From: Bryopsis sp. KO-2023
Lineage: Eukaryota > Chlorophyta > Ulvophyceae > Bryopsidales > Bryopsidaceae
Reading direction: 5' to 3'
NCBI GenBank assembly: GCA_030272585.1
Contig: BSYQ01000005.1
Span: 6,355,501 to 6,419,500 of the forward strand
Length of the DNA: 64,000 nucleotides
Notes under the pieces: generated by a model
Seen by the model: only the letters and a program-made list of their open reading frames with translations
Databases searched by the model: none
Told to the model about the DNA's origin: nothing
Made by a program: the position numbers and the translations under genes
Shown here: positions 1 to 9,941 of the stretch, one piece after another
Position numbering within the stretch: the first letter of the stretch is position 1
Layout: each line of letters opens with the position of its first letter

Positions 1-652
1 CGGGAGGATGAATGCGAAAATTTCTATTTCACTGGCACGAACAATTACTACCTCATGCTGCGCGCCGCCGACGAACTTGGCCGCTGCGAGGTTGTCGAAG
101 TTCTCGACAAAAGCCAGGAGTTGGGAATTAATGTTATCAGAACCTGGGGGTTTTCTGAGGGGCCCCTGGAATGGCGATCGCTGCAGCCGGCGCCTGGGGA
201 ATACGACGAAGCGACTTGGCGTGGAATGGATTTCGTGCTGGACGAAGCCAGCAAGAGAGGCATTCGCATGTTGATCGCCTTCGGGAACTACTGGTGGGCC
301 GTCGTGCTGTGTAATTTTGTTGCGTCTATGTCCTGTTTCTTCTTTCACAGTGGCGATCTGCGCCGCCGTGTATGCGATCAGGGATCGTTTGTTGCGAGAT
401 TTGTGTATCATGGAATAGGGTGGGGTTCTGCAATGCTTTTCTTTGTCTTTCTCTGGTTTTTTCGCCCATGCGATGGCCAGGAACTGACGGATTCCTTCAA
501 ATGGCGCGATTTGAAAGCTTTCTACGGGGTCTTTGTCAAGCGTGCTGTGTCGGGCTGATGTACCAGCTTACGTGTGCAGATATCAGCAACAGTCGAGTCT
601 TTGTCTGCGCCTCAACACCATTAGATCAACCTTTTTTTTTTGGGGGTCAACC

Positions 653-683
<31 letters not shown>

Positions 684-3600
684 GGGTTCAAAGATCCCAT
701 TCAGGATTTCGAGGTTTTGTGAAGTAACGGTATTCTCTTGTTCTTGTCTTTTCTGATTTCCAGGCAGCATTTTGGAGGCACTGACCAGTACAATCGATGG
801 GCATGGCAAGCCGGCAATGGAACTTGCAATGGGGAATTTGCCTGCCGTGACGAATTCTTCACCAACCCATACACAAGGCAAATGTACAAGAACCACATCC
901 AAACGATGATTTCAAGAAAGAATTCGATCAACGGCAGGCTGTACCGAGACGACCCCACCATTTTTGGATGGAATTTGATGAACGAGCCGAGATCATACAG
1001 CGATCTGTACACCATTACTCGAGAAACCACCTCTGGGTTGGTTTACAATATCAGTTCCAACAGCGGGGATGCACTCCAAGATTGGATCGAGGACATGGCT
1101 GGTTTCGTTAAGTCGATCGATCCTGTTCATTTGTTGACTGTTGGGGAGGAGGGGTTCTTTGGATCTTCCACCCCCCTTTATTTGTATGCCAATCCTGGAC
1201 CTTGGGCTACCCTGGAGGGTGTTGATTTCGTCAGAAATCATCAAGCCAAAGGTATCGATTTCGCTAGCATGCATGTGTATGTTGATCAGTGGCTGTGCAC
1301 GGAGGAAGGGAAAGATAGGGAAGGTCAAATGGGGTTCTTTAAGAATTGGGTGGACGTCCATCAACAAGCTGCGGAAGAGGATCTGCAGATGCCCGTAATT
1401 CTGGAAGAATTTGGTGGCAAAGTTGGAGACAACAAACGTTATGACATTTTCAAAGAAGCGTTTGATGGTCAGTACGTCTCCCAGCAGCGTGGAGGTAGTT
1501 TTGGAGGGGTTCTCTTCTGGATTCTTTATCATTCTCATTACTTTCCGCTGGACAAATTCGGTGGAGGATATGGCCAATACCTCCCGGCACCCTCCGAGCA
1601 ATACGAAGAAGTGGAAATGATGCTGAGAAGCCATTCAGCCAGGACCAAGGAGCTGAATGCTCAACAAATCGACAGTTCTGTTTGTTTGTTCGAGCCCCCT
1701 GTGCCTTCTGGAAAGGGATGCCATAGCTTGGACGTTTCCATGCATGTCGGTGGGATGCCTTGGGTTTGCTTGCCTGGTGAATCTGGTGATGTCGGATTTT
1801 GCTCGAAGAAAACACAGGCGGAAGACTTGTATCAGAATCCTCCGAATGAATGGAAGGGTACCTTCTCTGGATTGGATGCCCCCTTCAATACCATCGAGGT
1901 GGTGGTCCTTGGGGACATCAAGAACTCTGGGAAGGCTCCGGTGAACTTGAAAGGCGGTTGGATCGTTATTCCGTTTTCTCGTGGTGTTCACACCAAGATC
2001 GAGGGTGAATGGACAAGAATCGAAGATCCTAACGAAAGGTTCGTCCTCCATTGCTGGACTGTGGCTCAATACGCCAGCGGTGTGGAGTGGAGTCAGAACG
2101 GAAACCTGTGCGGTGATGGAGTGGAGCTCTCTTTCACTGAGCATGCCTGGCCTAAGGGCACCAAATCGGACCGTGGGCTGAAAATTGAGTTCACGAAGAG
2201 TGTTATCTTGCAACCTGGAGACAGCATCCATGGACACGGTGGTGAAGGCAATATCATGATCAGCATAACTGACAACAAATGTCAGGATTCTGAAAGGGAG
2301 GAATGCGAGGAGCGCCTGGATGTTTCCAGTATGCAGGCTTGGGCTCGTGGGGAAGACGTAACTCTGAACTACTACAATGTCCCAGCAGCAATGAGCTGTC
2401 CGAAATCGCCAGCCCCACCCACCCCACCCAAGAAGAAACCTGGATGCGATCATCCATGGCGTGCTTGCCCTCTGAAGAAGCTTCCAGAGCCCCTTGGTGA
2501 ACTCAAGCCTCTGATTTCCAAAGGCAAATCTTACTCGCGTGGTCAATCGAAGGCCATCGAAGGACTCTCTTCTGAGGCTTCGCAGTACTACGTTTCTGGT
2601 GAGGTTTTCCTTACGGGTTCGTCCTCCAAGATCTCCAGGGGCCAGAAAAAGAATCTGAAAGGCGGTGAGCTTTGGGATGCTGGTGATGTGCTTGTTGATC
2701 CGACAGACGCCCCCAATCCAGGGGAAGAGCGTTCTGATCATATTTCCAAGGGAGTCCAGGCTGCTTTGGTTCTCAAGTACAATGCTGATGGTGTGGAAAT
2801 GCGTCAGGTGAGCAGTGGAAATTTATTTCCTTGCTACTTTGGGCAGAAATTCGTTGTGCATTGATAAACTTTAACAAAAAACATGTGCGTGATTGTGGTA
2901 TGTAGGTTGTTGGTGCGTCAGATACCCCAGATAATGAATGGACTCGAATTCGAGGGGTGGTCGAAATCCCGAATGGTGCGACCCAAGTGGAAATGTTCGT
3001 TGAAGTTCCCTTGCGAGATGTCGGTGTGGACATGCGAAACGTAGAAGTCAGACAGCCATCTTTGCTCAGCATGGATGAGAGCGAAAAATATGATCCATGT
3101 CAGATCGACCCAGAACTTGGACCTGATGCCGTCTACGTCTTCGAGCCGACAGAAAGCATGACTGTGGATGTCCACCTGTGCAGCAGAGGCTACGGCCAGG
3201 GGCTGAGAATTTACAAGGATGGATCTGAGGAGGTTCGCACTGATAATGAGTGCTCCAGGTCAGACGATGTCAATGATTTCGAGATGGCGGCTGGATCTAA
3301 ATACACCTTTGTTGTGGACGGGTTCCATGGGTATCCGTATGGAAGCTTCCGAGGTGGTCGAGGTATTCAAATCAAGAGGAAGGATGGGGCTCCCTTCCAA
3401 GGTTTCGATTTTGCACCTACTGCCAAGCGTAGGGATGAATTCGTGCGTGCTGAAGGGGCCAGTTTCTACAAGGGTTGCGAGCCTTACTATTATGTGGGGG
3501 CGAACACTTGGAATCTTATGGACACTGCCCGCTATACCTCTTTGTGGTGGGCTGTCGATGAGCGACTTGATGAAATGAAGTCTCAAGGGCTGACTGTCGG

Positions 3601-5357
3601 TCGTACCTGGGCTTTCAGTCTAGGAACTGGGGATGATGAGGAGGGTAGGAAACAGAGGTTGCATTTGGCCGCAGGGAAATACGATGAAACCGTTTTCCAA
3701 GCTTTGGATTATGCCTTGGATGCTGCTGGAAAGAGGGACATGAAACTGTTGCTGGCCTTGGAGGATTACTGGCTGTCCATTGATCGATACTTGGAGTGGT
3801 CCGAGGGTGCCGGAAGCAGGAATGACTTCTACACGGAGTGGGATATCAGACAGATGTACAAGGAACACATTAAGACGATTGTTAACAGGAAGAACAGCAT
3901 CAATGGGGTTCTGTACCGTGAGGACCCCACCATTTTGGCATGGAACCTCATGAACGAACCCCGTTGTACTGGATGTGGATGGGCAATCAGTGCCTGGGTG
4001 AGCACAAAAGAAATTTCCTCAAATACTATACTTTAGGAAAAAATGCTGTCGAAACAATTTTTGAAACAGATTGGTGTTCCATATTGCAGCCCATGAAATG
4101 CCACCACGTGCACCATCTTAAAATGTTCATCTGGTAATTTCTTTGGAGTCCCAGAAAACCTGATCTTTACTTTCTGAAATGTTGTAGGTGGAGGAGATGA
4201 GTCTCTACATGAAAGCCATCGATCCAAATCACATGGTAACAATCGGAGAAGAGGGTTTCTATTCATCGACCTGCGAACGTGTGTGGCTCAATCCTGGTGC
4301 AGGCATTCGTAGAACCGGGATCGGAAGCTCCCCCTGGGCGTTGCAAGAGGGCCAAGATTTTCTTGCCAATCACCAGAGCGAAAACATTGATTTTGCTACT
4401 GTGCATGCCTGGCCTGACAACTGGATCAGTTTTGCTGACTACTCCCCTTGGCATTCCAACGAGAATTTTGACTACAAATATGACGGCGATGTCTGGAAAG
4501 AAAAGCTGGAGTACATGGAGCTCTGGATCGGTGCACACTTGGAGGATGCCAAGAAATTGGGCAAGCCTGTGATTGTGGAGGAGTTTGGAAAGGCCATCCC
4601 TGCAGAAAAGCTGTTCGAGGAAGCGGGTCCACGTGCTCTCAGGGAGGGCGAGTCTACAGCAGGGGATCTTGCCGTTCGTGATGCCTTCTTCAAATCAGTG
4701 TACGATTTGGTGGAAGAGAGTGCTAGCAGCGGAGGACCCGCCCTTGGATCTAACTTCTGGGTGCTGTATCGTGAGAGCTGCGGTGAATGCTACAAGGATC
4801 CTTATATCGTTCATCAAGGTCACAATTCAACGATGGAGCTGGTTCGAAACCATAGCTGGAATATGAGGGGAGCGACTGAAGGGCGCCCGATGAGCTGCCC
4901 TGCTGATCTGAGCACTTGGGATGAGGATGGTGAGCTCTTTGAGGGCAAGAAATTGGCCAAGAAAAAGCCTATCAAGGTGTCCTCTTTATTGTCCAAGGAA
5001 AAGGCAGAGGGACCCCCAGCAAAGCGGAAGGGGGAAACTGAGGGACCAGCTCAGTCCAAGCCCAGTGGAGAGAAAGCTGCCCCACCTCCAACCTCGAATC
5101 TTCCGAAAGAAGATACCAACGAGGATGCTGGGAAGAGCCCCACTGGGGGTTCCCCGGATGTGCAAGAAGGAAGTTCATCGGCACCTGATGTCCCAAGAAC
5201 CGAAGGTTCTGAAAATCAGAGCGAGCAGCAGCAAGCAGCTGTTGAGACGAAGGGGGAGAGCATGACAGTTGATTCTAAAATAAAGCTTGTACCTTCAGCC
5301 AAGTCTCGATCCAAGCCCAAAACAAAAGCGAGGAGGGCGACTGTCGGAAAATTGTGA
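1..5357 (+). CDS. Tandem GH5 (endo-beta-mannanase-like) glycoside hydrolase, 5' end missing
   Basis: The product carries two glycoside hydrolase family 5 modules and should hydrolyse beta-mannan-type polysaccharide, probably outside the cell. Exons are about 1-308, 764-2807, 2906-3997 and 4188-5357, giving roughly 1,537 residues in the window; the frame is open at base 1, so the start lies upstream. Module 1 shows the acid/base motif NLMNEPR near 975 and the nucleophile motif VILEEFGG near 1400. Module 2 repeats them as NLMNEPRC near 3950 and VIVEEFG near 4573. A roughly 190-residue Cys-containing beta-rich segment (about 1705-2290) sits after module 1 and may bind carbohydrate; I do not recognise its family. 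The C-terminus (about 4950-5350) is Lys/Pro/Ser/Glu-rich and of low complexity. The first donor is uncertain: 300|GTCGTG with acceptor 767, or 308|GTGTAA with acceptor 763; both keep the frame. Family-level call is firm; subfamily GH5_7 is inferred from motif spacing. Confidence 0.88.
626..686. repeat. T/G homopolymer duplication with a 24-G run inside a GH5 intron
   Basis: Inside the first intron of the GH5 gene a short unit, TCAACC followed by a run of T and then G, occurs twice in tandem. The second copy ends in 24 consecutive G residues (663-686). The run lies about 77 bases before the acceptor at 763. It looks like replication-slippage sequence, and its exact length may be a sequencing or assembly estimate. 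Confidence 0.9.
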
Positions 5358-6308
5358 GACACTGTCTGCTCAAGATATGAAGCAGCATGGATAATTTTTC
5401 AAACAGGAGAATATCTGTTGAATGAATGGACCCATTGAATTTTCTTTTCAAGATAGAGTTGCAATATATGTGCATACGAATGCTGTTTATGATGTATTGT
5501 TTTCACCAAGTTGGGTAAGAAGTTGTTTTCCTATCTTTTTCAAAATAGGATGCTTTTGAAGTACTGGGACATGGCTCTTGAAAGCCCTATTCACATATGT
5601 TAGAAATATGGCATATGGGGAATTCTGGATTGCACAAAAAAAATGGTTTTTGGGATCGTGATTATTTACAAGTCAGAAATTTATCAATACTGGGTTCTTT
5701 TGTAAACCTACACTGGGAAGTATCTATGTTGATTTTGGACTAGTTGAATAAAATTGTTTTAGGAAGACAAGTAGTTTAGGTTGTTTCAGATCCCTTTCGA
5801 CCTAAATAATGGTGGTTCTTTTTCTGGAGGTTTTGCATGTGAGCATGTTTTTATTTTCAATGGTGGCAGTGTTTTTTCTTTTTCCAAGCTATGTTGTGGG
5901 AAAATTGGAGTGGGGTACATGAGATTGCTTTATGTTGTTTTCATGGGGAAGTTGTACCATGGGTATGGGGAAGGTGAATGGAACTTTTACAGAATGTTGT
6001 ATTAAAAAGAAAAAAAATGGAAGATTTTGTTTTGGAGTTGCTCCCATGGGAAGAATAGACACACAAGGGATTGTTATTGTGTAGTAAAGACTCCCAGTGT
6101 AATGGTAATCGAGTGGTTTGCTCAAATATATCGGCGCACGTTTTTTTTTCGTCTTTCAAAAGTTAAACTCTGGAGCGATGAACTCATCAAAAGTTGGAAC
6201 ACTGGAGCAATGTTTTTTGTGCAGTCGAGTCTTCGTTTGAGGATTTTGTTTTGGATGTTGTCATGCGCTCAGTGATCCAAGACACTGGCACCTTTACAGC
6301 CAGCCTGG
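5358..6308. other. Intergenic, 3' flank of GH5 gene
   Basis: I see no supportable gene in this AT-rich stretch. An AATAAA hexamer occurs at 5747-5752, about 390 bases past the GH5 stop codon, and could serve as a polyadenylation signal. The rest lacks open frames with coding character. Confidence 0.5.
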
Positions 6309-6623
6309 CATCCCAAATTTTCCGACCCCTACTTAAGCTAAAAAAAAGTTGGTTTTGACTTAAAGTCGGCCAAAAGTTGATCAAAAGCTACATGGCTTAT
6401 GTCAGTACAAAGCCGATATCAACTTATGTTGTAAAAAAGTTGAGTGACATATCAATAACATATGTCGATAACAGCTGTTTTTCGGCTTATGTTGATCAAC
6501 TGTTCACCCAACTAAAAGTTGACCAACATTTGTTTGAGTCGACGTCAACTGACTTAAGTAGATAAAATTGTCAGTACCAACTATTCATCGACTTGAGCCA
6601 TTCAACTTGATGTGTGACTTAGA

Positions 6624-6776
6624 GTTAACCCACTTTGCGTTGATGGGAAGCCAGGTAACTTAAGTCAGAAAATGGTTGTCAGCGACTATTTTGTCTACTT
6701 AAGTTACCCAACGTTTTGGGCGGCTGAGAGTTATCCGACTTTGCGCCGATGGGAAGTTAAGTAACTTAAGTACGAT
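6624..6776. repeat. Degenerate 107-bp tandem repeat, left subterminal zone
   Basis: The word ACTTTGCG, followed by TGATGGGAAG or CGATGGGAAG and then GTAACTTAAG, occurs at about 6632 and again at about 6739, a spacing of 107 bases. The intervening sequence carries further CTTAAGT words. It lies just inside the left terminal inverted repeat and mirrors the repeat-rich right end. Confidence 0.6.
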
Positions 6777-6778
6777 GT

Positions 6779-7845
6779 AGCATCCAGAACAGTACGATCC
6801 CAAAAATAGCGCGCCTCGTACCAGCCATCATTCCGTCACGCAGATACCCAGTCACGGATAGGGATGTCCCTGAGAACTTTTCATGCGAAAATCCACATTT
6901 GGGTGGACCTTCACAAAATCCACATTTGGGTAATCGTTTGCATTTTTCCCAATAGGATGATAGGTCGCTGGTGAAATTTTGAAAAATTTGTGAGACTAAT
7001 GATTTGAAGAAACCGTGGAGACAACTCAATCAATCAATCAATATTACATGGACACAATTGTGATGTTGCAGTACAACAAACGGGTGTTTTGATGCTGTTG
7101 ATAGGCTGGATATTTTTTGAATAGTGCTTGGGGGGTGAGATACATTTCTTTTTTGTAAGGCTGGTGGTTCATGATGTCATTGTGATGAATTTTACAAGCC
7201 AGAAAAATTCACAAACAATTCACGGTTGGGGAAAAAATTGCACGTTTTTTCTCACATTTGGGCACCGAAAAGTCCCCATCAAAAGTCCACATTTAGGTGA
7301 ACCGGAATTCACACACAGGGACATCTCTAGTCACGGAGCAACCATCTGTGGTACCATCATCGTTTGGTGTTGCAATCGACGAGACAGGGAACCATAATAA
7401 GAGTGTCGACGCCGGAGTCGGGTTTCGTCGACGGAGCCAGACGTCGCAACAAACAGGGGCGGCGGTGTATCCGAGAGACCAGGGTGGAGCGTCCAGCGCA
7501 GCTGCGGGGACAAACGCTCATGTCCCGTCCACGTCGTATCGGCAATGGTCCTCAGCGTGTGGTGTGTGTGTGTTGCAGGTAGGAGACCGTTCTCCCGATG
7601 TCCGGTCGTGTCCTGGTGCAAGCCCGAGTGCCTTCATGGTGAGCAGCGACGATTCCAGGGTGAGTAGACCCCCAGGAGGGCCTCCTTTGTTCATGTACCT
7701 CACTCCTTCCCCTAACCCTTTACAAGAGGTTGTAAATGTATCCTCCTGGGAGAGCCCATTCCGTTGTGGTTGCCTTGTGGAGATGCTGCTGCTTGGTGTT
7801 GAAATTCTGTGTGATAGATTGCAGGAGAGCTGCTCAATCCTGTGA
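6779..7845 (+). pseudogene. Gene-like open frame interrupted by a hAT-type MITE
   Basis: An open frame begins after a possible acceptor (GATGTAG, about 6778) and runs to the insertion point at 6858. After the MITE and one copy of the 8-bp target duplication, the matching frame resumes at about 7338. It continues without a stop to about 7843 through GC-rich sequence encoding Ser, Arg, Gly and Gln-rich peptide. The insertion plus duplication is 479 bases, not a multiple of three, so the frame is broken now but continuous if the MITE is conceptually removed. I recognise no domain. Possible internal splice sites exist, for instance an acceptor before 7580 and GTGAGT at about 7661, so the exon structure is uncertain. 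The sequence lies inside the 3.0-kb TIR element and may be cargo of it. Confidence 0.4.
6859..7329. mobile_element. 471-bp hAT-type MITE with perfect 8-bp target duplication
   Basis: The element starts TAGGGATGTCCCTG and ends CAGGGACATCTCTA, inverted copies that agree at 13 of 14 positions. It is flanked by the identical 8-mer GTCACGGA at 6851-6858 and 7330-7337. An 8-bp target duplication with short YARNG-type ends is the hallmark of the hAT superfamily. No transposase frame is present, so the copy is non-autonomous. The left arm contains a 12-base word, CCACATTTGGGT, twice within about 45 bases, and the right arm contains a diverged inverted copy. It inserted within gene-like sequence of the surrounding TIR element and is therefore younger than that element. 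Confidence 0.88.
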
Positions 7846-7857
7846 TTGTAACTCGTG

Positions 7858-8272
7858 ACTTGGTGGGAGGTTCCTCCCTTCAGCATCCCTGATATCGCTT
7901 TGTGTAACTGGTCTGATGTTGCTGATGTCAAGGTACAGGGTATGTACTCTGTCGCTTTTGTTATCCTAACTTCATCCTGTTGTTTCGTGATATATTTTGT
8001 CCTACTGCCAATTTTTCTTGTCCTTGTACACTGCATGTTCTTGAGGATTGGTCATTTATCATAGAGATAATCCCTGTGATATTTGTTAAGAAGGTTAACA
8101 CTTTTTGCAGATTGAAGTTAAGGCAATGTTGGGTATCCCACAAGAAGATTCGACGGTACACATTATTCGGAGCTATCATACCCTGAGTAGCCCACCAAGA
8201 AAAATTGCTTTGGGCCCATTCGACATCGAGGTGGAGGCTGCTGGAGATAATGCCATCATGGATAGGTGGTGA
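7858..8272 (+). CDS. Hypothetical two-exon gene fragment inside TIR element
   Basis: A coding-like frame ending DVADVK at 7932 is followed by the donor GTACAG. The acceptor TTTTTGCAG ends at 8110, and the frame then continues for 53 codons to TGA at 8270-8272. The 178-bp intron closes in phase 0. The second exon reads like real protein, mixed hydrophobic and charged, with the motif ALGPFDIEVE. No start codon is certain and the segment may join upstream exons of the interrupted frame at 6779-7845. I do not recognise the family; it may be an unknown transposon gene or a captured host fragment. Confidence 0.3.
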
Positions 8273-9048
8273 CGGGTAAGATCCTACTGCATTATCATTT
8301 AGTGTCTGCTATGCCCGGTAACTCAGCAAGCTGGATTCGAGAAACGCCCAGAGAATGCTGATTAGTTGCTGGGTGTAATTTGTAATTTTGCTTATAGTTT
8401 CTGTCATTTCCTCTTTCCATTTTATTTTTCTGTGTTTTATAAGATTCACTACAATCATTGTAGTATTTAGGCTATTGAATAGCCTTTGGAAATTTTCAAA
8501 CCGGGCAGAGTTAAACTAAACCATTGGTCTGGGTATTGTACTCAGGTGTCTGCTGTGCTCACGGTCACTCTCACATCAAAGAGTGAGCACAATGAGATTA
8601 TCAAAAAAATATGGTCCTTGGGCGTTGGTTTGAAGATAGTGGGGAAAGAAACGGCACCATCACATTGAGGTCTTTGAAGTGGGAAATGAAGCAGCGTAAA
8701 AGCGGAAGGGGATTTGAGCATTCTTGTTTTTTAATAGATGTACGGGCAATACGAAAACAAGTGCTAATTGGGAAGGATTACAAAAAAGCTGAGTTTTCTG
8801 ATGGTTCGGCTTGGATTAGGGGGATCAAGAAATCTGAAAGAAGATTTTACTTGAACGATCTTGTAGAAGTGCGTGATTGGGCTTGAATATGTTTTGGGGA
8901 TTGCAACTCACATAAAGATGCTTGTATTGATTGTATTATATGGATTCTTGTGTAAGATTCTCTCTCCAAAATGTCTGTGTTATTGTTGCAGCCCCTGTAA
9001 CATTTTCATTGTGACAATGCAGTCCACCCAGCTTCCACCCCAATAAAA

Positions 9049-9240
9049 GTCACCCAACTGTTTTCCGGCTTAAGTCACCCAGCTCGCACCTCAACATGAG
9101 TCGCCCGACGTTCGAGCGACATGAGCTACCCAACTGTTTTTCGGCTCAAGTCACCCAGCTCCCATCTCAACATGAGTCGCCCAACTTTCAAGCGACATGA
9201 GCTGCCTAGCTTTTTATCGACTTAAGTCACTTGACTCGAA
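9049..9240. repeat. 76-bp tandem repeat, about 2.5 copies
   Basis: A unit that begins CGGCTTAAGTCACCCAGCTC and continues through CAACATGAGTCGCCC and GCGACATGAGCT starts at 9066, 9142 and 9218. The spacing is exactly 76 bases, with about 85-90 per cent identity by eye. It forms the right subterminal zone of the 3.0-kb TIR element. Repeated binding sites for a transposase are the usual explanation for such arrays; that role is inferred. Confidence 0.8.
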
Positions 9241-9413
9241 AGTATAACTTTAAGTTGGGCAAAGTCGGTACCGACTTTTACCCAACTCAAAACCCGACTT
9301 AAGTCGGGGCGGAAAATTTGGGATGTGGCTGAGTGTTATGCTTAAGGGCTGTTTGCAGTATGAACGTCCCCTAAGCATCGTTGTGTAGTGCCGATTTGGT
9401 TTTTTCTCAACTG

Positions 9414-9742
9414 TGTTGTTACTGGAAGAACGAGCCTTCCGCAAAAAAAAGTCTTACAACAAAAAAAGACAACCCCGAACTCCCGTTCACAGACTTTCCT
9501 TCCCGACTCACTCAACTCTCACACTTCCTCCACTGACTCATACCTCGTACTTCTAACGTAAAACCCCTACTGCCATGGGCTTCTCACCCGCACTGACCAG
9601 TCGATTCAACAGATTTGACATCGCTCTCAGAGTCAAATCGTGTGGTAGTACTTTCATTAGAAATGAGTGTCCGTTGTGTGGATTTGTTGATGTGACGCTC
9701 TTATGTCTGTCTTTCAGTACTTGTGTTCTACTTGGTCCAACA
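9414..9742 (-). repeat. 3' LTR of Ty3/gypsy element
   Basis: This 329-bp repeat is the downstream LTR in the element's own minus-strand orientation. It begins TGTTG and ends CAACA on the plus strand and differs from the other copy only at a TT/CC pair near its right end, as far as I can see. Confidence 0.95.
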
Positions 9743-9941
9743 CGCTTCACTGCCTCAAACCTCCGAAAAAGTTCTACTCGTGGTAGAATAAACTAATATC
9801 CTCACTTCCACACCAGTGTAGCCTTCTCCTACAATGTGTTTCATCAGAAAAAACATCCCTCACCGGATGTAAAAGAAACCTTCTCTCCTCCGTTTACTAT
9901 GTCTTCTGGTCCTACCTATTCTCTCATCACCACCATTCTAC

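Larger units (their letters stand above)
6309..9325. mobile_element. 3.0-kb terminal-inverted-repeat DNA element (unclassified)
   Basis: The two ends are inverted copies: CATCCCAAATTTTCCG at 6309-6324 and its exact reverse complement at 9310-9325. The match continues imperfectly inwards through a C-rich stretch to ACTTAAG on both sides. The outer bases are flanked by TGG at 6306-6308 and 9326-9328, which may be a 3-bp target duplication or chance. Both subterminal zones (about 6330-6780 and 9040-9300) are crowded with CTTAAG-type palindromic words and degenerate tandem repeats, as in many TIR transposons with transposase-binding arrays. The middle (about 6780-8890) is less repetitive and gene-like, but I recognise no transposase motif, so the element is either non-autonomous or carries an unrecognised gene. 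The superfamily is unknown. Confidence 0.6.

Noticed and set aside
1635..2741. 368-codon minus-strand open frame
   Set aside because: It is antisense to the well-supported GH5 exon and shows no domain character.
8486..8886. Lys-rich open frames on the plus strand
   Set aside because: They overlap in two frames, lack splice support and recognisable domains, and may be decayed cargo of the TIR element.
9743..9800. Polypurine tract next to the 3' LTR
   Set aside because: The element-strand sequence is only weakly purine-rich, so I did not annotate a tract.
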